Shown here: positions 16,840 to 24,958 of the stretch, piece after piece
How positions within the stretch are numbered: position 1 is the first letter of the stretch
Layout of the letters: every line of letters starts with the position of its first letter
From: an uncultured Lachnospiraceae bacterium
GTDB taxonomy: Bacteria; Bacillota; Clostridia; Lachnospirales; Lachnospiraceae
Reading direction: 5' to 3'
Length of the DNA: 64,000 bases
Assembly (NCBI GenBank): GCA_905203555.1
Contig: CAJKWK010000006.1
Coordinates: 15,492 to 79,491, forward strand
The notes under the pieces: model-generated
The model's database searches: none
Told to the model about the DNA's origin: nothing
Seen by the model: the letters and a program-made list of their open reading frames with translations, nothing else
Made by a program: the position numbers and the translations under genes

Positions 16840-18284
16840 AAACCAGAGGAAGAGAAAAAACATTGATGGGAATGTTTTTGAGATATATGGTTCTATTCTG
16901 TATCAATGTGGTGTTAATCTGCATAGGGGCTTATCTAACAATTGCGATTCTGGGAGAAACAGGAAAAGTATATCCTGCCAATTATTCTGAGCAGTGGATG
17001 AATGCACATGAAACAGAATTGCGGGAAAGAGCAGATCTTCGTGAACTGGATTTTCCCTATGGTACAGATTACGGCATATATACAAAGGATGGAGAATGGC
17101 TCTATGGTACAATTTCTGAAAAAGACCGGGAAGCGACATGGGATGGGTATCAGCAGAAGAACATGTCCGCATTATCTGGGTATTATCGTGTTTTTGAGCG
17201 GGAGAAGGAAGAAATCTGTATTGTAAAATATTATTTTCAGATGCGGTATATCAATCCGACTTTGAATCGGATTCTTCCAACGCCTGAATTGCTGATCCCT
17301 ATCTTGATGGCAATTCTCTTTTTCGTTCAGGCAGTTGTATTGGCGAGACATTTTGCGAAAAATCTTAAAAAACGATTGGAGAAACTGCAAGGGGTAACCA
17401 GGAAAATTTCGGAAAATGATTTGGAGTTTGCAGTGGAGACGACTGATATCAAAGAAATTAATCAAGTCCTTTGCTCTCTGGATAGAATGAAAGATGCGCT
17501 CCAGAAATCTTTGAAAAAACAATGGGATATGGAAGAAGAACAGAATCGGCAGGTGCGGGCGCTGGTACATGATATCAAGACTCCGCTTACGATCATAAAA
17601 GGCAATGCAGAGCTGGCGAAAGAGGATGTGGGAGAATTAAAAGAAACCTTATCGGATCAGTGTGAAGTTTCTGATCAACTGTCGGTTTTGCAAGAAGTTG
17701 AAAACTGTCAAAAACAGATTCTGGAGCATACTGTCGAAATGGAGGTGTATCTGGATAAGATGCGTTTGATTTTGAAACATCAGGCAGCAGTGGAAACAGA
17801 AACGTGCATTGATTGTGACAGATTGCAGGAAAGACTGAAAGCGCAGGCAGAACAGATGACTTCCTCACAGGATTTGCCACTGATGGTACAGTGTCATCAT
17901 GTTCAAGGAGTAGTTCAGGTCAATCTCGAACAACTAAAGCGGGCATGGGGAAATGTATTGGGAAATGCAATGGAGTATACTGATTCGGAGCAGGGCTTGG
18001 ATGTTTGCATCCATGAGGATGAGAAAGACGGAGTCAGTTATCTTTGTGCAAAAGTATCGGATTACGGACCGGGATTTTCCGGTGAAGAATTAAACTATGC
18101 GGCGGAAGAGTTTTATCGGGGAGATGAAAGCCGCCATGATAGAAGTCATCAGGGACTGGGGCTTGCCATTGCGAAACGGTTTGTAGAGGCACAGGGAGGA
18201 TTTCTGGAAATCCGAAATTCCGAGCAGACCGGAGGTGGAGAAGTGAGCCTTTGGTTGAAATTTGCCAAGCATGCGATAAAATAA
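16812..18284 (+). CDS. Sensor histidine kinase for the peptide-resistance transporter
   Basis: About 490 residues. A transmembrane helix (YMVLFCINVVLICIGAYL), an extracytoplasmic domain of about 115 residues, a second helix (LLIPILMAILFFVQAVVLA), HAMP-like linker, H-box LVHDIKTPLT (His253), N-box NVLGNAMEYTD, G1 VSDYGPGF and G2 GLGLAIAKRF. The large sensor domain resembles SpaK/CprK kinases. The start is uncertain: ATG 16812 overlaps the regulator gene; TTG 16863 or ATG 16866 behind AGAGGAAGAG would be 17-18 residues shorter. The last seven codons lie in a 42-bp tandem repeat. Confidence 0.9.
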   Translation: MESRRKNGVKTRGREKTLMGMFLRYMVLFCINVVLICIGAYLTIAILGETGKVYPANYSEQWMNAHETELRERADLRELDFPYGTDYGIYTKDGEWLYGTISEKDREATWDGYQQKNMSALSGYYRVFEREKEEICIVKYYFQMRYINPTLNRILPTPELLIPILMAILFFVQAVVLARHFAKNLKKRLEKLQGVTRKISENDLEFAVETTDIKEINQVLCSLDRMKDALQKSLKKQWDMEEEQNRQVRALVHDIKTPLTIIKGNAELAKEDVGELKETLSDQCEVSDQLSVLQEVENCQKQILEHTVEMEVYLDKMRLILKHQAAVETETCIDCDRLQERLKAQAEQMTSSQDLPLMVQCHHVQGVVQVNLEQLKRAWGNVLGNAMEYTDSEQGLDVCIHEDEKDGVSYLCAKVSDYGPGFSGEELNYAAEEFYRGDESRHDRSHQGLGLAIAKRFVEAQGGFLEIRNSEQTGGGEVSLWLKFAKHAIK

Positions 18285-18345
18285 TCCGGTGGACTGTTTT
18301 GAGTTGCCAAGCATGCGATAAAACAGTCCAGTGGACTGTTTTGAG
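18262..18345 (+). repeat. 42-bp tandem duplication spanning the kinase 3' end and its terminator
   Basis: Copy 1 (18262-18303) and copy 2 (18304-18345) each begin TTGCCAAGCATGCGATAAAA and end GTGGACTGTTTTGAG, with three differences between them. Copy 1 holds the kinase stop codon (18282-18284), copy 2 a symmetric terminator stem. The differences in copy 1 spoil its stem, so only copy 2 retains a near-perfect hairpin. Confidence 0.9.
18320..18342 (+). terminator. Terminator-like palindrome after the kinase
   Basis: AAAACAGTCCA (18320-18330) and TGGACTGTTTT (18332-18342) form an 11-bp stem around one base. In RNA the apex would open to a small loop, leaving a stem running into UUUU. The downstream T-run is short. 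Confidence 0.6.
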
Positions 18346-18422
18346 TGGAGAGGTGAAATTTGTAGCAAGCTAGGAGTGGGATTCCGGAATCAATTTTATA
18401 GTCACTTTAATATGCCGATTAG

Positions 18423-18451
18423 TTGCTTTTCAGAAAAGGAGATGCTATACT
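18423..18451 (+). promoter_or_regulatory. Promoter of the ROK repressor gene
   Basis: TTGCTT at 18423-18428, 17 bases, TATACT at 18446-18451. The operator-like palindrome begins nine bases further on, near the predicted transcription start. Confidence 0.7.
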
Positions 18452-18460
18452 AAAGAAAAC

Positions 18461-18473
18461 ACTTTAATAAAGT
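18461..18473. promoter_or_regulatory. ROK-repressor operator candidate 1
   Basis: ACTTTAATAAAGT: six-base inverted arms around one base. Its 11-base core TTTAATAAAGT (18463-18473) recurs exactly at 19787-19797 in front of the catabolic operon, so the repressor probably controls itself and the operon. Confidence 0.65.
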
Positions 18474-18487
18474 ATAGGCGGTATAAT

Positions 18488-19615
18488 ATGGGAATAAAGC
18501 AGACAACAAATATGGAAGTAAAGAAGAATAATAGAAATCGTGTTTTTCGGTATATTTGTAAACAAGGAACAGTTTCTAATCCAGATATTTCTTATAACAT
18601 GAAAATGAGCCTTCCTACAGTAACGCAGATTACAAAGGAGCTGATTGAGAAGGGCGTTATTGAGGAAAGTGGAGAATTGCATTCCACCGGGGGAAGACGT
18701 GCAAAAGCGTTAACAGCCGCAGTGAACATAAAGCAGGCTGTCGGAGTGGATATTACAAAAAATCATGTCAGTTATGTGCTTACAAATCTTGCAGGTAAGA
18801 TTTTAAAATATGTGCGGATTTTTCTTCCATATACACATGAAGACGGGTATTATCAAAGAGTCAATGAGGAGTTGGAAAAATTCCTGAATGAAAGTGATGC
18901 GGACCGTAATAAGATTTTAGGTGTTGGTATTTCTTTTCCGGGAATTGTGGATCTGGACAAGAGAATGATTACCTATTCTCATATTCTTGGCGTAAGAATG
19001 GTGTCTTTTGATTCTGTGAGTTGTTTTTTTGATTATCCATGTATTTTTTTGAATGATGCAAATGCAGGAGCTTATGCGGAAGGAATCTATTCAGAGGAAA
19101 AGAAACGTTTCTTTTATCTTTCCTTGAGCAATACAGTTGGAGGGGCTGTTTTTGACAGTGACAGACTTGTTCAGGGAGATCACTTCCGAACAGGAGAAGT
19201 GGGGCACATGACAGTGGTTCCAGATGGTAAGAAATGCTACTGCGGGAAAAGAGGATGTCTGGATGCATATTGTAGTGCATTAAATTTGTCAGATTCAGCG
19301 GATGGAAAGTTGGAAAAGTTTTTTGATTTATTGGAGAAAAAAGATCGAGAGACGGAAAGATTATGGGATTCTTATACAGATTTTCTGGCTGTGGCATTAA
19401 ATAATATCCATATGATTCTGGATTGCAATATTATTCTTGGGGGATATGTGGGAAGTTATGCAGAACCTTATATGACGGATATATGGAGGAAGGTGGCGGA
19501 ACGGAATACATTTGCAGATGATGGGCGATTTGTAAATAGCTGCAAATATGGAATTGGAGCGGCAGCGCTTGGAGCGGCATTGGAAGTAATTGAAAATTTT
19601 GTAAAAGAAATATAG
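18488..19615 (+). CDS. ROK-family transcriptional repressor (XylR/NagC type)
   Basis: A 375-residue protein: N-terminal winged helix (SLPTVTQITKELIEKGVI is the recognition part), then an ASKHA sugar-kinase-like fold with GVGISFPGIVD, FLNDANAGAYAEG, the GEVGHMTV signature and the zinc-type cluster CYCGKRGCLDAYCS. Zinc-cluster ROK repressors bind a sugar or sugar phosphate and release DNA. It precedes a polyol dehydrogenase, symporter and kinase operon and shares an operator with it; inducer is presumably the imported polyol or its product. Confidence 0.9.
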   Translation: MGIKQTTNMEVKKNNRNRVFRYICKQGTVSNPDISYNMKMSLPTVTQITKELIEKGVIEESGELHSTGGRRAKALTAAVNIKQAVGVDITKNHVSYVLTNLAGKILKYVRIFLPYTHEDGYYQRVNEELEKFLNESDADRNKILGVGISFPGIVDLDKRMITYSHILGVRMVSFDSVSCFFDYPCIFLNDANAGAYAEGIYSEEKKRFFYLSLSNTVGGAVFDSDRLVQGDHFRTGEVGHMTVVPDGKKCYCGKRGCLDAYCSALNLSDSADGKLEKFFDLLEKKDRETERLWDSYTDFLAVALNNIHMILDCNIILGGYVGSYAEPYMTDIWRKVAERNTFADDGRFVNSCKYGIGAAALGAALEVIENFVKEI

Positions 19616-19635
19616 AGGATCGAGAATATTTATTT

Positions 19636-19667
19636 AGGAGATTTCAGAAATGAGGTCTCCTTTTTTG
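19636..19667 (+). terminator. Rho-independent terminator after the ROK gene
   Basis: AGGAGA (19636-19641) pairs with TCTCCT (19656-19661), followed by a T-run to 19666. It separates the repressor from the catabolic promoter. Confidence 0.75.
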
Positions 19668-19739
19668 TGCAATTTTATCAAAATGAAATATGTTTTTTTG
19701 AATATATTGATGAAATGATGTTTTGTTATTGCAATGATA

Positions 19740-19768
19740 TTGACAAAACCAAGTAGGAAAGATAATAT
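19740..19768 (+). promoter_or_regulatory. Promoter of the polyol operon
   Basis: TTGACA at 19740-19745, 17 bases, TAATAT at 19763-19768. Transcription should start near 19775, just before the operator candidate. Confidence 0.85.
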
Positions 19769-19783
19769 AAATACATAATAAAA

Positions 19784-19798
19784 CTATTTAATAAAGTG
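19784..19798. promoter_or_regulatory. ROK-repressor operator candidate 2
   Basis: CTATTTAATAAAGTG contains the core TTTAATAAAGT (19787-19797), identical to the site before the ROK gene. Being just downstream of the promoter, it fits repression by roadblock. Confidence 0.65.
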
Positions 19799-19832
19799 TA
19801 AATAAAAGTAAAATAAAAAGGAGGATAAAAAG

Positions 19833-20882
19833 ATGGAAGGAAAAATGAAAGTTGCGGTTATGAAGGGAATTGGAAAGATGGGATTTGAGGAACGAGATAT
19901 TCCGAAAGTGAAAGAAAACGAGGTCTTAGTAAAGCTGGAATATGTAGGAATCTGTGGAAGTGATCTGCATTATTATGAAACAGGAGCAATCGGAGATTAT
20001 GTTGTAGAGCCGCCATTTGTACTGGGGCACGAACCTGGAGGAACGGTTGTTGAGGTTGGTGAAAATGTAAAGCATCTAAAGGTGGGAGACAGAGTGGCTT
20101 TAGAGCCGGGAAAGACCTGTGGCCATTGTGAATTTTGTAAAACAGGACGTTATAATTTGTGTCCGGATGTAGTATTTTTTGCAACTCCTCCGGTGGACGG
20201 AGTATTTCAGGAATATGTTGCCCATGAGGCAGATCTTTGTTTTAAGCTGCCGGATAATGTAAGTACACTGGAGGGAGCCTTGATTGAACCTTTAGCGGTG
20301 GGATTTCATGCGGCTATTCAGGGGGATGCACATCTTGGGCAAAAAGCAGTTGTCATGGGTGCCGGATGTATTGGTCTCGTTTCTATGATGGCGCTGAAGG
20401 CAAGAGGTGTATCAGAAGTGTATGTAGTAGATATTATGGAAAAACGACTTGAAAAGGCGTTGGAATTAGGAGCTACAGGAGTTATTAACGGTTCGAAGGA
20501 AGATGTACTGGAAAGAGTAAAAGAGCTGACAAATGGAACCGGCATGGATCTGGTAATTGAAACAGCAGGAACGGAAATTACAACAAGACAGGCAATTCAT
20601 ATAGCTAAGAAAGGTTCTAATATCGTTCTTGTAGGATATAGTAAAAGTGGAGAAATGACACTTCCTATGAGTCTTGTACTGGATAAAGAGTTGACATTTA
20701 AGACGGTATTTCGGTATCGTCACATTTATCCGATGGCAATTGATGCGGTTGCTGCAGGAAAAGTAAATCTGAAAGGAATCGTAACAGATGTGTTTGAGCT
20801 GGATGAGGCGCAGAAAGCAATGGATTACAGTGTGAATAATAAAGCGGATATTGTAAAAGCCGTTATTCGAATTGCGCAATAG
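19833..20882 (+). CDS. Zinc-dependent polyol dehydrogenase (sorbitol/xylitol dehydrogenase family)
   Basis: A 349-residue medium-chain dehydrogenase. Catalytic zinc ligands in GICGSDLHYYE and GHEPGG; structural zinc loop CGHCEFCKTGRYNLC; Rossmann motif GAGCIG followed by VVDIMEKR, whose Asp favours NAD over NADP. VFRYRHIYP is a substrate-side segment typical of sorbitol/L-iditol dehydrogenases. It would oxidise a hexitol to fructose, fitting the downstream PfkB kinase. AAGGAGG sits nine bases before the ATG. The exact polyol (sorbitol, xylitol or other) is inferred. Confidence 0.9.
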   Translation: MEGKMKVAVMKGIGKMGFEERDIPKVKENEVLVKLEYVGICGSDLHYYETGAIGDYVVEPPFVLGHEPGGTVVEVGENVKHLKVGDRVALEPGKTCGHCEFCKTGRYNLCPDVVFFATPPVDGVFQEYVAHEADLCFKLPDNVSTLEGALIEPLAVGFHAAIQGDAHLGQKAVVMGAGCIGLVSMMALKARGVSEVYVVDIMEKRLEKALELGATGVINGSKEDVLERVKELTNGTGMDLVIETAGTEITTRQAIHIAKKGSNIVLVGYSKSGEMTLPMSLVLDKELTFKTVFRYRHIYPMAIDAVAAGKVNLKGIVTDVFELDEAQKAMDYSVNNKADIVKAVIRIAQ

Positions 20883-20946
20883 AGAAGGAATTAAAATACA
20901 GATTTTATTGCGCTGAATAATATTGACAATGACAAGGGGGATTACA

Positions 20947-22329
20947 ATGAACCAGAAAGATACAAATGTAAAAGTGCCTTTGATAAGTAAGATCGCGTAT
21001 GGAATGGGTGATGTTGGGTGTAATTTCAGCTGGATGTTTGTAGGAAATTTTCTGATGATTTTCTACACAGATGTTTTTGGGATTGGTATGGGGGCTGTCG
21101 CAGGGCTGATGCTTTTTTCCAGATTTTGGGATGCTATCAATGACCCTATCGTTGGCGGATTAAGTGATAAGACGCATACCAGATGGGGAAGATACAGACC
21201 ATGGCTGTTGATTGCCGCACCGCTGACAGCTCTTGTATTGCTCATGACGTTTTGGGCTCATCCGGATTGGTCATCTACATCCAAAATAGTTTATATGACA
21301 ATCACGTATTGTATTCTTGTATTAGGTTATACCTGTGTGAATATCCCATACGGAACATTATGTGGGGCGATGACACAAAATATAGAAGAGAGAGCCAAAA
21401 TTAATACATTTCGTTCCGTTAGTGCGATGATTGCAATCGGCATTATCAATATTGTGACAGTTCCGCTGATTGAGTTGCTTGGCAATGGGAATGATAAGCA
21501 GGGATATTTATTGATTGCTGCCTTGTATGGATGTATTTTTGCTGCGTGCCATATTTTCTGCTTTGCAAAAACGAAAGAAGTAGTGGAGGTACCGGAGAAA
21601 GAAAAAATTTCTCTGAAGGTACAGTTAGAGGCAGTTGGGAAAAATCGTCCATATATGATTGCAGTTGCAGGACAGTTTTTGTTTGGATTGACTCTTTATG
21701 GAAGGAATGCAGATGCACTGTATTATTTTACGTATGTGGAGGGAAATAAAGCATTATTCAGTACATATTCCATGTTTATCATTATTCCATCTATTATTGG
21801 TGCGGCCTGTTTTCCTTTTGTATTCCGGCTCACCAACAATAAAGGCCGTTCAGCATCTATTTTTGCACTGTTAACGGGAATCAGTATGTTTTGTATGTAC
21901 TTTTTTACAGTCGGGGAATCGCCGGTTCCATTTTATATATTTTCCTGTCTGTCACAATTTTTCTTCTCCGGATTCAATACTGCAATCTATGCAATTGTTC
22001 CGGATTGCGTGGAGTATGGTGAATGGAAAACAGGACTTAGAAATGATGGGTTTCAGTATGCGTTTATATCATTAGGAAATAAAATCGGTATGGCTATTGG
22101 AACTTCTGTTCTGGCAGGGGTTTTGGGAATGTCTGGGTATGTTGCAAATCAGCAGCAGAATGCAGCAGTATTGGCTGTTATCAAACATTCATTCACGACT
22201 GTTCCGGGGATACTTTGGATTGTAACGGCTGTCGTTTTGTATTTCTACCGTCTGAATAAGAAAACATATAATAAAATTGTGAAAGAAATAGATATGAGGA
22301 AAGAAGGGCGGGAATCATGTATGATGTAG
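20947..22329 (+). CDS. GPH-family sugar/polyol:cation symporter
   Basis: A 460-residue major-facilitator protein with twelve hydrophobic segments. KIAYGMGDVGCNF at the start, FWDAINDPIVGGLSDKT and TRWGRYRPWLL are the signatures of the glycoside-pentoside-hexuronide family (MelB relatives). DCVEYGEWKTGLRNDG matches the conserved loop before helix eleven. ATG 20947 has AAGGGGGA eight bases upstream. It probably imports the polyol or the glycoside oxidised by the preceding enzyme. Its end overlaps the kinase gene by 13 bases. Confidence 0.9.
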   Translation: MNQKDTNVKVPLISKIAYGMGDVGCNFSWMFVGNFLMIFYTDVFGIGMGAVAGLMLFSRFWDAINDPIVGGLSDKTHTRWGRYRPWLLIAAPLTALVLLMTFWAHPDWSSTSKIVYMTITYCILVLGYTCVNIPYGTLCGAMTQNIEERAKINTFRSVSAMIAIGIINIVTVPLIELLGNGNDKQGYLLIAALYGCIFAACHIFCFAKTKEVVEVPEKEKISLKVQLEAVGKNRPYMIAVAGQFLFGLTLYGRNADALYYFTYVEGNKALFSTYSMFIIIPSIIGAACFPFVFRLTNNKGRSASIFALLTGISMFCMYFFTVGESPVPFYIFSCLSQFFFSGFNTAIYAIVPDCVEYGEWKTGLRNDGFQYAFISLGNKIGMAIGTSVLAGVLGMSGYVANQQQNAAVLAVIKHSFTTVPGILWIVTAVVLYFYRLNKKTYNKIVKEIDMRKEGRESCMM

Positions 22330-23300
22330 TCGCATTAGGGGAACTGTTAATTGATTTTATCCAAAACAGCAATAGTCAAAATGGAAATCCGTTGTTTGAA
22401 GCGAATCCCGGTGGCGCGCCTTGTAACGTACTTGCTATGCTGCAAAAGCTGGGATATAGGACAGCATTCATTGGAAAGGTTGGAAATGATGCATTTGGCA
22501 AGATGCTTGGAGAGACATTATCGAAAGTAGGCATTGTAAGTTCTGGATTGAGATACGATAAAAATATTCCAACAACGCTTGCTATTGTACATAATAAACC
22601 GGATGGAGATAGAGAATTTTCTTTTTATCGAAATCCGGGAGCAGATTTGATGCTGGAAGAACAGGAAATACAATATGATTTGATAGAGAATTGTAAAATA
22701 TTTCATTTTGGAACATTATCAATGACAGTAGATCCAGCTAAAACAGCCACAAAGGCAGCAGTGGAATATGCAAAAAAGGCAGGGAAAATCATATCATTTG
22801 ATCCGAATTTAAGAGAATCTCTTTGGAATAATCCAGATGAAGCGGCAGCAGCAATCTGGTATGGTATTGGGCAGTGTGATGTCTTGAAAATAGCAGATAA
22901 TGAAATTCGTTGGCTTACCGGAGAAGATGATATTGATAAGGGCGTTAATATTATAAAAGAGAAAGCTGAGATTACCTTGCTCAATGTTACACTTGGGAAA
23001 GAAGGCAGTATTTCTTACTACGGAAACCGCAAAATTTTTGCAGAACCATTTTTAAGCGAGCATACGATTGACACTACAGGAGCAGGCGATACATTTTGTG
23101 GTTGTATATTAGGAGATGTTTTGAAGAATGGGTTAGTAAATCTTTCGGATCAGCAAGTAAAAAATATGTTATTAAAAGCGAATGCAGCCGCATCCATTGT
23201 AACAACAAGAAAAGGTGCAATATATTCAATGCCAGAACGTATCGAAATAGATAATCAGTGCATGGGTTTAGACGGAATGCAGAAAATGAAAACAAATTAA
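22317..23300 (+). CDS. PfkB-family carbohydrate kinase, probably fructokinase
   Basis: A 327-residue ribokinase-fold enzyme. VVALGELLIDF and NPGGAPCNVL near the N-terminus form the sugar site; DTTGAGDTFCG near residue 250 holds the catalytic base and anion hole; FSFYRNPGADLML matches fructokinases. It would phosphorylate fructose formed by the dehydrogenase to fructose-6-phosphate. The start lies within the symporter gene. The C-terminal tail GLDGMQKMKTN is slightly longer than usual. Confidence 0.9.
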   Translation: MYDVVALGELLIDFIQNSNSQNGNPLFEANPGGAPCNVLAMLQKLGYRTAFIGKVGNDAFGKMLGETLSKVGIVSSGLRYDKNIPTTLAIVHNKPDGDREFSFYRNPGADLMLEEQEIQYDLIENCKIFHFGTLSMTVDPAKTATKAAVEYAKKAGKIISFDPNLRESLWNNPDEAAAAIWYGIGQCDVLKIADNEIRWLTGEDDIDKGVNIIKEKAEITLLNVTLGKEGSISYYGNRKIFAEPFLSEHTIDTTGAGDTFCGCILGDVLKNGLVNLSDQQVKNMLLKANAAASIVTTRKGAIYSMPERIEIDNQCMGLDGMQKMKTN

Positions 23301-23310
23301 TAAAGAAACC

Positions 23311-23352
23311 AGGCAGGATATGTCCCCGTAAAAAGGAGAGTATCCTGCCTTT
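23311..23352 (+). terminator. Terminator of the polyol operon
   Basis: AGGCAGGATA (23311-23320) pairs perfectly with TATCCTGCCT (23341-23350) across a 20-base loop, followed by a short T-run. Confidence 0.75.
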
Positions 23353-23409
23353 CCTATGCCTAAATTTCAAAAAAAGACCGTCCGTATTGAAGTGTCCTCC
23401 TCCTTGCTT

Positions 23410-23652
23410 TTATTTTGTTAAGCGATACCGGGTAATGTTTTTCCAGTTTTCAGGAAATCCCATTTTTTCTAGTAAATCAGTATGTTCTATGTGGATTATT
23501 TTTTTCGACACATCATCTATTACCTTTGCCAGACATTTTTTGAAAATACGGAAATCTTTGTCGGGCAGTAAATATCGAAAAGCAATGACAACTGCAAATA
23601 AATCATTTTTTCCATATTGATACTGGCTTCCCTGCACAGAGATAGATAGGTT
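23410..23652 (-). pseudogene. C-terminal fragment of an Abi-family (Abi_2/AbiD-F-like) protein
   Basis: Eighty codons resembling the end of Abi-family abortive-infection proteins: GSQYQYGKNDLFAVVIAFRY, LLPDKDF, then EKMGFPENWKNI and the stop. The N-terminal two thirds, including the usual catalytic region, are missing. Upstream in the same orientation lies unrelated leader-like sequence (promoter and attenuator-like hairpin), so the fragment was joined to another element's 5' region or survives a deletion. The nearest ATG (MTKKTYLSL) reads a different frame. Confidence 0.65.
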
Positions 23653-23689
23653 TTTTTCGTCATAGTATTCACCCCTATATAACAAAAGA

Positions 23690-23712
23690 GGGAGAGACCC
23701 GCAGGCTCTCCC
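23690..23712 (-). terminator. Attenuator-like hairpin in a leader on the minus strand
   Basis: On the complement, GGGAGAG (from 23712 down) and CTCTCCC (to 23690) flank a nine-base loop and are followed by TCTTTTGTT. It lies between a strong minus-strand promoter and the first ATG, as in transcription-attenuated leaders. Confidence 0.55.
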
Positions 23713-23757
23713 CCGGTCACGGGCTTCGCAAGTTTCCGCAACACGATCACTGAACCT

Positions 23758-23786
23758 AATATAACAAACCAATGTAAAAATGTCAA
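23758..23786 (-). promoter_or_regulatory. Strong minus-strand promoter ahead of the Abi remnant
   Basis: On the complement, TTGACA (23786-23781), 17 bases, TATATT (23763-23758). Transcript would run through the hairpin at 23690-23712 into the Abi fragment. Confidence 0.75.
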
Positions 23787-23922
23787 CTGTTTCCGAAGGA
23801 ATCTTCCACAGGAGATTTACAAAGAGGTATAAGGTTCTAAAGTAATATATGTATTGATTGGATAAACAATACATGATTTTGTATGATAGTAGTAATGAAA
23901 TAGAAAAAATAATCCATAGCAT

Positions 23923-24247
23923 CTGAAATAATAGAAATATATTTCGTTTATGCAGACAAAATTTGAATAAATGGGTAGGCAGTCTGGTAATAAATCAGAC
24001 TGCTTTTCTATTAGAATTTTTAAAGTTTATGATGTTATGTGCAAAAAAATATATACAAGAAATATTCGATAATATATAATTCGGTTATGAATTATTAGAA
24101 AAACGGGATGTGATTTTTGATGAAATATATAAGGTTTTACACTGAAACAAAGTCAATGAACAGTTATTATTAAAAGAATCAATCGAATTAGTAAAAAGAC
24201 AGTGTAATCATTGGTATAATAAGTGATAACATGGAGAACGAAATAAT
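23923..24247. other. Intergenic stretch with a terminator and degenerate coding debris
   Basis: Contains a hairpin GCAGTCTG/CAGACTGC (23979-23986, 23996-24003) followed by TTTTC, read as a plus-strand terminator with no gene left to serve. A short open stretch near 24146-24226 ends KESIELVKRQCNHWYNK, which looks like the tail of a lost protein. A TATAAT at 24215-24220 may be the -10 box of the following regulator gene, but its -35 is unclear. Confidence 0.45.
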
Positions 24248-24958
24248 ATGATAAGGAGTATTGCAACGCAGAAAATACTTGTAGTTGAAGATGATCAGGA
24301 GCTGAATCAGGCGTTATGTTATGCTTTGGAAAAAGAAGGTTACGCTCCGGTTCCGGTTTTTTCTATCGGAGAGGCTAAATTACAATTTCAAAAATTAGCA
24401 GAGAAACACGGCGATTTCAATGCTGTTTCGTTAATGATACAGGACGTAAATCTTCCGGATGGAGAAGGTTTTGAACTTTGCAGATGGATAAAAGAACAAG
24501 CGGAAATGCCGGTGCTATTCCTGACTGCCAGAGATTTGGAAGAAGATGTGTTGAAAGGATATGATTTGGGAGCAGAGGATTATGTGACCAAACCATTTTC
24601 TATGAAAATATTGTTGCGGAAGATTGAATTGATTTTAAGGAGAACACAGCCGGAACAGTCGAAAGGGTATAATGACGGTTATTTGAGAATCGATTGGGAG
24701 CAGGTAAAAGTGATTGTGGATCAAAAGGAATGTGCATTAACTCCAACGGAGTTTCGGCTATTGAAATTTCTTGCGGAAAATAAAGGAAGGTTATTGACCT
24801 ATGAAATTCTGTTGGAGCAATTATGGGATTGTGACGGACAGTTTGTGGACAAGCATACCTTGGCTGTGAATATTAATCGGTTACGGCGGAAACTGGAGGA
24901 TGCAGAGCATAAATATATTTCAAATGTGTACGGGATGGGATATCAATGGATTGGATGA
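24248..24958 (+). CDS. OmpR-family response regulator of a Bce/Van-type module
   Basis: A 236-residue regulator: acidic VVEDDQEL, phosphoacceptor Asp66 in IQDVNLPDGEGF, switch region LTARDLEEDVLKGYDLGA, Lys in VTKPFS, and a C-terminal winged helix ending YGMGYQWIG. The receiver is slightly long because of an insertion near KLQFQKLAEKHGDFNAV. It overlaps the start of a now broken kinase gene by 13 bases and lies upstream of an ABC ATPase/FtsX permease pair, the standard arrangement for antimicrobial-peptide detoxification modules. Intact itself, but its partner kinase is not. Confidence 0.9.
   Translation: MIRSIATQKILVVEDDQELNQALCYALEKEGYAPVPVFSIGEAKLQFQKLAEKHGDFNAVSLMIQDVNLPDGEGFELCRWIKEQAEMPVLFLTARDLEEDVLKGYDLGAEDYVTKPFSMKILLRKIELILRRTQPEQSKGYNDGYLRIDWEQVKVIVDQKECALTPTEFRLLKFLAENKGRLLTYEILLEQLWDCDGQFVDKHTLAVNINRLRRKLEDAEHKYISNVYGMGYQWIG

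Noticed and set aside
18090..18368. Minus-strand peptide with an internal repeat (SKQSTGLFYRMLG twice)
   Set aside because: It is the reverse reading of the 42-bp DNA duplication and the kinase gene, with no ribosome site.
23410..23922. 170-residue minus-strand protein covering the whole Abi region
   Set aside because: Only the last 80 codons resemble a protein family; the rest runs through a promoter, hairpin and A+T-rich spacer and is not a natural coding sequence.
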